A DNA stretch of 64,000 nucleotides, taken from positions 2,232,001 to 2,296,000 of the forward strand of contig NZ_CP063194.1 in NCBI RefSeq assembly GCF_028609865.1. The letters are read 5' to 3'. Position numbers and translations under genes: made by a program. The notes beneath the pieces were generated by a model, which made no database searches, had not been told where the DNA came from, and was given only the letters and a program-made list of their open reading frames with translations. The DNA is from Corynebacterium jeddahense. GTDB lineage: Bacteria; Actinomycetota; Actinomycetes; Mycobacteriales; Mycobacteriaceae. This document shows, one piece after another, positions 62,201 through 64,000 of this stretch. Numbering within the stretch: position 1 is the first letter of the stretch; every line of letters begins with the position of its first letter.

Positions 62201-64000
62201 GAAGGTGAAGTTGCCTTGCTCATCGACGGTCCATGTGCCCTCGCCTGGCACAACCAGCGTCTTGCCGTCATCGGAGAGCGTGCTGCCTTGCGGCGCGATG
62301 ATCCGGATCGTGCTCGTGTCGACAGTCTTGTCGAGGTATTCGGGCGTGATCGTGACCGGCTGGCCAATGCGGGTGGCCTTGGCGTAGTCGGACGGGATCT
62401 CAACGCGCACCGGCACCACGAACGGCTGGTAGGTGCTGGTCATCTCGGTCGGCTGGCCGCTGGCGTCCCTGAGGCCGACGGTCTGGATCTCCACTGCCGG
62501 GGCCTGGCCTGTGAAGCCCTTCTCCGGCTCGAACTTCACGGTGCCCTTGACCGGGTCGATGGTGTAGGTGCCCACACCGTCGACCGTAAGAACATTGTCG
62601 GTTGCACCTACGAGCTGGAACTTCACCGGGCTGTTGGCCTTGCCGTACCAATCTCCGGGCAGGTTCGGGAACATCTCGGCAGGGGTGCGGCCGGTGTCGT
62701 TCGCGTCCTTGTCGAAGCTGTTCTGGGCGGTGCCCTGCGGGCCGACGGTGGTGGCGGGGACCGTGATGGCCGCCGGGTAGGTGATGGTCACACCACCGGT
62801 GTCGGTCACCGTGCCGCCGTTGGTGGCCGCGGCGGTGTAGAGCACGCTCACCGGCGTGCCGACGAAGCCCGGCACCGGCGTGAAGGTGAATTCGCCCGTC
62901 GTTGGGTCGACGGTCCAGGTGCCTTGTCCCGGGATGTCCAGCGTCTTGCCGACGGGGTTGCCGGCAGCGTCGAGAAGCTGCACGCTCGTCGGGTCGATGG
63001 TGGTGCCGTAATCGGGCGTCGCCTTACCCGGCTCGCCGAGCGGCGCCGAGTTGGTGGCGGACGGCAGCGTGTACGTGCGGTCTTCGACGGTCGGGATGTA
63101 CTGCGCAATGAGCGTCGAGTTGACCTTCGTACCGTTGGCAGTGGTGTTGATGGCCTGAATCTTCACCCCGCCCGCCTGTTTCGAGGGCTGGCCGCCAAGG
63201 AACCCGGCGTCCGGGGTGAACGAGACCACGCCGGTGGCGGGATCGATGGTGTAGATGCCCTCGCCTGCGACGGGGAGGGTGTCGACGAGGTTGGTGCCGT
63301 CCACGAGCTTGAACTGCACCGGCGCGTTGAACCAAGCCTCGGGCAGGCCCGGGAAGAGCTCCGCGGTGGTCTTGCCGGCGTCGCCCGGGGAGTTCAGGTC
63401 GGTGGATTTCTGGGTGTCGGTCGGGCCGCCGATGGTGGTGGCGGTACGGGTGACCAGCGGGTTGTAGGTAACCGTGACGGTGGACGGCTCGCGGGCCGCG
63501 ATACCGTCGACACTCCGCGCGGTGTACTTCACCGGCGCCGGGTTGCCAAGGAAGCCCGCAACCGGGGTGAAGGAGAACTCACCGGTCGCAAGATCGACGG
63601 TCCAGGTGCCCTGGCCATCGACGGTGAGGGTGGTGCCGACGCGGTTGCCGGAGTCGTCGATAAGCGAAATGCTCTCGGTGTCGATCTTCGGCAGGCCGGC
63701 GATCGCGTAGTCCGGTGTGGCCTTGAGCGTGTCGCCGACGTTGCCGTTGGCGAACGCGGGCTGGAGGTACACGTTCGAGGCGGTAACCACGGGTAAGTAG
63801 GAGCCGTCCGCGCCGCGCTCCTGGCCGTTCGCGGTGGTGAGGTTGGCGATGCGCACGCCGACCTCCGGTGCGGGGCCGACGAAGAACGGGTCCGGGGTGA
63901 AGGTGACCTCGCCGGACGCGGCGTCGATGGTGTAGGTGCCAACGTTGTCGTACTTGAGCGCGGTGTTCGGCGCGATTGCGTTGCCGTTCCGGTCGACAAG
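59201..64000 (-). CDS. Giant CshA-repeat surface protein, continues past right edge
   Basis: About 1,600 codons are visible without a stop; the start is outside. Two repeat types of about 100 aa alternate: one with GQGTWTVDxxTGEFxFTPVxGF and PVxYTAxNxDG, the other with EMFPxLPxxW and GEGTYTIDPxTGxVTFTPD. This is the CshA-type fibrillar repeat plan used by adhesins. A Thr/Val/Pro segment of PVTVT repeats (60190-60600) follows, then a further repeat block. The end is an anchor of two hydrophobic helices (SPILWLIPIGLLATV and VVGGILGVVALSAVLYDWC) around a Gln/Asn-rich helix (QYQAQINQINAEMNRRWQEQ), with a Ser-rich tail. There is no LPxTG motif. Likely role: attachment or cell-cell contact. Confidence 0.9.
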   Translation of the reverse strand, partial: LVDRNGNAIAPNTALKYDNVGTYTIDAASGEVTFTPDPFFVGPAPEVGVRIANLTTANGQERGADGSYLPVVTASNVYLQPAFANGNVGDTLKATPDYAIAGLPKIDTESISLIDDSGNRVGTTLTVDGQGTWTVDLATGEFSFTPVAGFLGNPAPVKYTARSVDGIAAREPSTVTVTYNPLVTRTATTIGGPTDTQKSTDLNSPGDAGKTTAELFPGLPEAWFNAPVQFKLVDGTNLVDTLPVAGEGIYTIDPATGVVSFTPDAGFLGGQPSKQAGGVKIQAINTTANGTKVNSTLIAQYIPTVEDRTYTLPSATNSAPLGEPGKATPDYGTTIDPTSVQLLDAAGNPVGKTLDIPGQGTWTVDPTTGEFTFTPVPGFVGTPVSVLYTAAATNGGTVTDTGGVTITYPAAITVPATTVGPQGTAQNSFDKDANDTGRTPAEMFPNLPGDWYGKANSPVKFQLVGATDNVLTVDGVGTYTIDPVKGTVKFEPEKGFTGQAPAVEIQTVGLRDASGQPTEMTSTYQPFVVPVRVEIPSDYAKATRIGQPVTITPEYLDKTVDTSTIRIIAPQGSTLSDDGKTLVVPGEGTWTVDEQGNFTFTPQGPDGEGGAFVGSPTPIDYTATNLDGIPAQVPGQISAFYPTPDPTSAVTTNLQGVTQHSDDKNRQDQGLTAKEMFPNIAQATWWDQAVFGLFAPDGTPAENNTLTVAGEGTYTINPTTGQVTFTPDPAFVGTAQSVGIGIVNAQGTPTAKYTAVVEPVDVHLYDASVLGNIGSPLKVTPRYLDTVDKSTVEFVGADGKPAGKELKVDGQGTWTVDNNGTFTFTPVDGYYGTPTPVNYTAKNTNGVQSTDTGTVSGDYRSPRTSPSVTTGDLNQTQTSKTGAEMFPSFPSAWTVTYSLAGATENKIETDEGTFQIDPSTGVVTFTPAKDFSGTPDPVTVQATTATGATKTTTYQVSVTGKTTATTTATTTSNVLTTATQTETAAPVTVTREVPTTIDGTPTTVTQTQSVPTTITSNVPTTITVADLALSDAERIVRTPGPIAVTPKYSGEVNRDTVRILTNSGQEVTTLVVPGQGTWTVTNGTFTFTPEDGFTGDPAPINYTGYNSDGVRAHASATVTVGYNLPTTETATETATATATDVLTVTNPVETTTVTPDAVTVTQEPVTVTPEPLVTTVTQVNEPQPVTVTPAPVTVTHDPITTVVTIPGEPSAITSTLTISPEPKTVTPNPVTTTIPGGTETIPVTVTPAPVTVTLPAVTVTPDPVTITNNATVTSTAQSGTSVEFTPGRARIDTIQGTVVQVVLQDGNVDKQSRKFRPIEGTLLSDDSRTLTIPNQGTWTIHEDGHVTFVPEPNFVGELTEVQVDYTRTDGAKVDGPYLISGSYRPAQAGATETITERATETVPQSAVTETATVTQPAATATVTQPAPPTTSATATDATGSSGSEVIDRCVANAVRSPILWLIPIGLLATVGGDLVKPYIGQYQAQINQINAEMNRRWQEQTRDWGVGGRGGQRNEQFEELRRRANAVNAQFQQVAGQPEVQQLGKVVGGILGVVALSAVLYDWCTADPGKAATSIDFENGSSLQDKSSVTRYGEGSSAS
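60190..60600. repeat. Internal PVTVT-coding repeat tract
   Basis: Short, imperfect repeats of GGGGTGACCGT and GTGACCGT spacing (minus strand PVTVTP, EPVTVT and similar) run for about 400 bases within the surface gene. The tract could vary in length by slippage and is a probable flexible, extended stalk. Confidence 0.75.

Noticed and set aside
61712..63796. 694-aa + frame opposite the giant surface protein
   Set aside because: Antisense shadow; shows no domain, and the minus strand has clean CshA-type repeats.

Overview
The window looks like a Corynebacterium chromosome. It is GC-rich, many starts are GTG or TTG, and several mRNAs appear leaderless (a TANNNT box 5-9 nt before the start). From memory, the gene order follows the C. 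glutamicum block purA - fda - pyrE - sseA - clpB - hspR/dnaJ/grpE/dnaK - ald - adhA - cysZYNDHXI / fpr2; no alignment was run.

Layout. 1-4.5 kb: an accessory patch with the 5'-truncated remnant of a Rib-repeat surface protein (running off the left edge), a two-gene Septu-type anti-phage module (PtuA ATPase, PtuB HNH nuclease), and the C-terminal remnant of a second surface protein. 4.6-24.7 kb: housekeeping genes (purA, fbaA, trmH, pyrE, adhA, clpB, a GltS-type transporter, a nitrilase), a frameshifted and truncated HTH regulator, and a small-protein/hydrolase pair. 24.7-36 kb: poxB, the HspR heat-shock cluster, ald, an AI-2E-type exporter and a DJ-1 protein. 36-36.6 kb: a repeat-rich, extremely GC-rich gap. 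36.6-45.9 kb: a HhH-GPD protein, an MTA/SAH nucleosidase, then the assimilatory sulfate-reduction operon facing fpr2. 45.9-47.2 kb: a Fic gene between 86-bp direct repeats. 47.2-53 kb: a tightly overlapped operon (alpha/beta hydrolase, histidine kinase, response regulator, ABC ATPase, permease, DUF418 protein). 53-58.9 kb: a heterodimeric ABC exporter, two small genes and an AlaT-like aminotransferase. 59.2-64 kb: the C-terminal part of a giant CshA-repeat surface protein that leaves the right edge.

How the genes work together. The cys genes convert sulfate to sulfide, with electrons supplied by the divergent Fpr2; a McbR-type operator sits in the shared promoter region. dnaK, dnaJ and clpB all carry HspR (HAIR) sites, and dnaK and clpB also show SigH-like promoters with identical spacing. 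AdhA and Ald form an ethanol/acetaldehyde oxidation pair.

The most unusual signal is not a gene. A 12-mer, YGCKTATCGACG, often followed by CCTYCGGC, occurs at least 21 times exactly (10 on +, 11 on -), against about 0.03 expected by composition. It lies both inside genes, in several reading frames, and at gene ends and terminators. This resembles the DNA uptake sequences of Neisseria and Haemophilus, and I know of no such description for this group. Several intergenic fold-back repeats, the repeat-flanked Fic gene and a shared palindrome at 11.7 and 19.4 kb are further candidates.
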